This document shows positions 13,565 through 16,072 of a DNA stretch of 16,072 nucleotides, one piece after another (positions within the stretch are counted from its first letter, which is position 1; each line of letters opens with the position of its first letter). Under the pieces are notes generated by a model that was given only the letters and a program-made list of their open reading frames with translations, ran no database searches and was not told the DNA's origin. The DNA lies in contig NZ_CALHII010000023.1 in the NCBI RefSeq assembly GCF_938030815.1, forward strand, positions 1 through 16,072, given 5' to 3'. The stretch comes from an uncultured Campylobacter sp. Its GTDB lineage: Bacteria; Campylobacterota; Campylobacteria; Campylobacterales; Campylobacteraceae. The translations under genes and the position numbers were made by a program.

Positions 13565-15646
13565 ATGGAGAAATCTACACAAAACGACGAGCAGGTTTTA
13601 GAGGTAAAAAGTAGAGAATTTACCTCTAAAAAGCTCTTCTGGCTCGTGACGCTGGTCTGCTTCGCGTGGTCGGTCTTTCAGCTTTACATCGCGTATTTTA
13701 CGCTAAATACGAATATCGCGCGCTCAATCCACTTGGCGTTCGCCATTTTTATAATTTTTTCGCTTTTTCCGTTTCGCCCGCGCTCTAAGGCACATTTTTA
13801 CATCCCGTTTTACGATTATATTTTATTAATCGTCGGAGTCGCGGCGATCTTGTATCCTGCGATAGAATTTAACGGGCTAGCGCAGCGCCCGGGAAATTAT
13901 CTAACCAGAGATATCGTAGCATCGTTTATCGGAATTTTCATACTCTTTGAAGCAGGTCGTCGTATGATGGGACCAGCGCTTGGCATTATCGCTTTTACCT
14001 TTCTTCTGTATTGCTACTTCGGTCCTTATATGCCCGATATCATCGCACACCGCGGCGCAAGCTTTGAACTGCTTGCAGGGCATATGTTTTTAACTACAGA
14101 GGGCGTATTTGGCGTGCCGGTAGGGGTCAGCACCAGCTTCATTTATCTGTTCGTGCTATTCGGCGCGCTTTTGGAGCGAGCCGGAGCGGGGCAGTATTTT
14201 ATAAACGTAGCGTTTGCGATTTTAGGTCGCTTCCGCGGAGGACCCGCCAAGGCTAGCGTAATCGCCAGCGGACTAACCGGCATGGTAAGCGGCAGCTCGA
14301 CCGCAAACGTCGTGACGGTGGGCACCTTTACGATCCCGCTAATGAAAAAAGCGGGGCTTACCGCCACTAAAGCGGGCGCTATCGAGGTCGCTGCAGGTGT
14401 AAACGGGCAGCTTATGCCGCCTATCATGGGCGCTGCGGCGTTTATCATCGCAGAATTTTTAGGCATGAGCTACACCAACGTAATGATCGCGGCGGTGATC
14501 CCGGCCTTCGTCTGTTACGCGGGGTTATTTTTCATCGTGCATCTGGAAAGCTGCAAACTGGGGCTTCACGGCAGTCGCGATTACGCCAAGGTTTCAAAGC
14601 TAAAAATTATATTTAGTGGCATTCATTACATAATACCGATTTTGGTGCTTCTTTTCACTCTATTGATTCTAAAAGAAAGTGCGATATCTGCGGCGTTTAA
14701 CTCGATTTGCGTGCTATTTTTAATAATGATCGTACAAGAGCCTGCAAAGAAAACGATATTTGGCGAAAAGGTTGGCAAGTCCGATTTTATCGTCGGCTTT
14801 GTCGATATTTTTTGGGCTATGGTGGGCGCTGCTAAAAATATGGTCACGGTAGCCGTTGCCACCGCACTAGCGGGTATCATCATCGGCTCAATCTCGCTTA
14901 CCGGGCTGGGACAGGTTCTTTCAGAGCTCGTAGAAGCAGTCGCAGGAAATAGCATAGTACTGATACTTCTGATGACTGCGATAATGAGCCTTATTTTGGG
15001 CATGGGACTTCCTACTACGGCGAATTATATCGTCGTTTCAAGCTTAATCGCACCGGTGATTTTGATACTAGCGGGCAAAAATGGCTTTTTGATCCCTGCG
15101 ATCGCAGTGCATCTTTTTGTCTTTTATTTTGGAATTTTAGCCGACGATACCCCGCCAGTGGGTATTGCCGCATATGCTGCGGCGGGTATCGCAAAGGCAA
15201 ATCCGGTGACCGTGGGACTTCAGGGCTTCGTGTATGATCTGCGTACCGCGGTACTTCCGTTTGCGTTTTTCTTCAACAATAAGCTGCTTTTGATCCAAAG
15301 CATCGGCGATCCGATGGATTCAAAGAGCATCGTTTGGATCAGCGATCCACTGCAAATCGTGCTGATTTTTGCCACGGCGATCGTGGGTATGTTTGCTTTC
15401 AGCTCCTCGCTGCAGGGCTGGTTTGTAACAAAATGCAATCCACTAGAGCGCCTACTATTGCTGCTAGTAACGCCGCTAATGCTGGTGCCTAATATCTGCG
15501 CGAAATTCATAGAGTTTATCCCTAGCGAATACGCAAGCTACGGCATAGGCGCTGCGATCTACGTGCTGATATTTGCAAAGCAGTGGCTTTTAAGGCCCAA
15601 AGACTCTGGCGATACTCACGCCGAAAATAGCGCGCCTACGGCGTAA
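13565..15646 (+). CDS. TRAP transporter permease, fused 4TM/12TM (DctQ-DctM) type
   Basis: Ion-gradient-driven uptake permease working with the TAXI protein just upstream. The 693 residues are normal for fused TRAP permeases: an N-terminal part with about four to five helices (DctQ-like), then the large DctM-like domain. Diagnostic stretches are SGSSTANVVTVGTFTIPLMK and AAGVNGQLMPPIMGAAAFII in the first half of the transport domain, and LGMGLPTTANYIVVSSLI with ILADDTPPVGIAAYAAAGIA in the second, the paired re-entrant hairpin regions that bind sodium in this family. ATG at 13565 is preferred over the adjacent TTG at 13562; the ribosome-binding site is modest (TAGG). The 8-base gap to the binding-protein gene indicates one transcript. 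No third gene follows. Confidence 0.95.
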   Translation: MEKSTQNDEQVLEVKSREFTSKKLFWLVTLVCFAWSVFQLYIAYFTLNTNIARSIHLAFAIFIIFSLFPFRPRSKAHFYIPFYDYILLIVGVAAILYPAIEFNGLAQRPGNYLTRDIVASFIGIFILFEAGRRMMGPALGIIAFTFLLYCYFGPYMPDIIAHRGASFELLAGHMFLTTEGVFGVPVGVSTSFIYLFVLFGALLERAGAGQYFINVAFAILGRFRGGPAKASVIASGLTGMVSGSSTANVVTVGTFTIPLMKKAGLTATKAGAIEVAAGVNGQLMPPIMGAAAFIIAEFLGMSYTNVMIAAVIPAFVCYAGLFFIVHLESCKLGLHGSRDYAKVSKLKIIFSGIHYIIPILVLLFTLLILKESAISAAFNSICVLFLIMIVQEPAKKTIFGEKVGKSDFIVGFVDIFWAMVGAAKNMVTVAVATALAGIIIGSISLTGLGQVLSELVEAVAGNSIVLILLMTAIMSLILGMGLPTTANYIVVSSLIAPVILILAGKNGFLIPAIAVHLFVFYFGILADDTPPVGIAAYAAAGIAKANPVTVGLQGFVYDLRTAVLPFAFFFNNKLLLIQSIGDPMDSKSIVWISDPLQIVLIFATAIVGMFAFSSSLQGWFVTKCNPLERLLLLLVTPLMLVPNICAKFIEFIPSEYASYGIGAAIYVLIFAKQWLLRPKDSGDTHAENSAPTA

Positions 15647-16072
15647 ATCCAAATTTGATCTCGCTAAATTTTAAGATAAATTTGCGGGGTCTTATTAAAT
15701 TTTATCCTCTTGCGTCGAGGTGTAAAATTCCAAAATCAATCCTTTGTTCTAAATTTAAATCCGTCTATCTAAACTACTCAAAATTTTAAATTGCGCCGAA
15801 GCGATTATGTCCCTTAGTAAGATAAATTTATTCATACGAAGCTACTGTGTTAAAAAACATCGCATGTTAATCCCATTGCTAGTCTATAATTATCGCAAGC
15901 CGCAGGATGCACGAAATCAATAGAGCAAAGCCGTTTTCGCGTTACCGCTTGTGATGCCTTTGATAGTTTAAAATATACACGTCCATAAAAGCGAAAATGA
16001 TTCTTAGAGCAGATAAAATCAAAACTGTGCAAAATTTCTTCAAAACGATTTGATAATTAAGGCTGGGCGTTA
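15647..16072. other. Gene-free region at the right end of the window
   Basis: These 426 bases are AT-richer than the genes and contain several AAATTTTAA words. I see no convincing coding region, tRNA or strong terminator. An imperfect AT-rich inverted repeat (about 15672-15711) after the TRAP gene could end its transcript weakly. A minus-strand frame of about 60 codons (15850-16032) starts at TTG without a good ribosome-binding site and resembles no family I can name; it may be a gene relic or chance. Confidence 0.5.
15885..15890 (+). promoter_or_regulatory. Isolated consensus -10 box TATAAT
   Basis: A perfect TATAAT lies in otherwise gene-free sequence, 182 bases before the window end. It could drive a gene beyond base 16072 or a small RNA, but no matching coding start or terminator is visible and no -35 box is clear. 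Confidence 0.25.

Noticed and set aside
15850..16032. Minus-strand frame of 60 codons as a real gene
   Set aside because: TTG start, no strong ribosome-binding site, no recognised family and no operon partner; kept only as a possible relic.

Overview
The window looks like chromosome of a Campylobacter, probably one of the moderate-GC, non-thermophilic (often oral) species such as the C. gracilis / C. rectus / C. showae group. Three things point there: AAATTT/TTTAAA words scattered between GC-rich stretches, the best matches I can recall for each protein, and gene order. The order glmU-coaBC-uppS-prepilin peptidase-LptF/G permease-truA and the trio macA-macB-outer-membrane factor both match, from memory, clusters of C. 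jejuni (around Cj0821-Cj0827 and Cj0606-Cj0608). The species is an inference; no rRNA or marker gene is present.

Left part (1-5124, minus strand): an EamA-type drug/metabolite transporter gene, followed by macA, macB and a TolC/CusC-like outer-membrane lipoprotein whose 3' end lies beyond base 1. The last three would form a tripartite MacAB export pump. A perfect 19-bp direct repeat precedes both the EamA gene and macA, and an 11-bp inverted repeat covers the ribosome-binding site and TTG start of the EamA gene.

Middle part (5276-12381, plus strand): a compact housekeeping cluster starting at a divergent promoter. It holds glmU (UDP-GlcNAc), coaBC (coenzyme A), uppS (undecaprenyl diphosphate), a small zinc-ribbon membrane protein of unknown role, a prepilin peptidase, an LptF/LptG-family permease and truA (tRNA pseudouridine synthase). 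Several members serve the envelope: GlmU and UppS supply precursors for peptidoglycan and LPS, and the permease is of the LPS-transport type. The cluster is tight except for about 300 bases after uppS, which hold regularly spaced AT-palindromic blocks and a strong stem-loop. TruA carries an unusual, roughly 230-residue Ala/Ser-rich N-terminal extension of similar base texture.

Right part (12382-15646, plus strand): a separate two-gene unit encoding a TAXI-type periplasmic binding protein and a fused 4TM/12TM TRAP permease, i.e. a complete sodium- or proton-driven uptake system of unknown substrate. The last 426 bases hold no convincing gene.

I see no CRISPR array, rRNA, tRNA, insertion sequence, prophage gene or defence system. 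The most interesting signals are the TruA extension, the paired promoter elements around the EamA gene, and the AT/GC palindromic array with its stem-loop.
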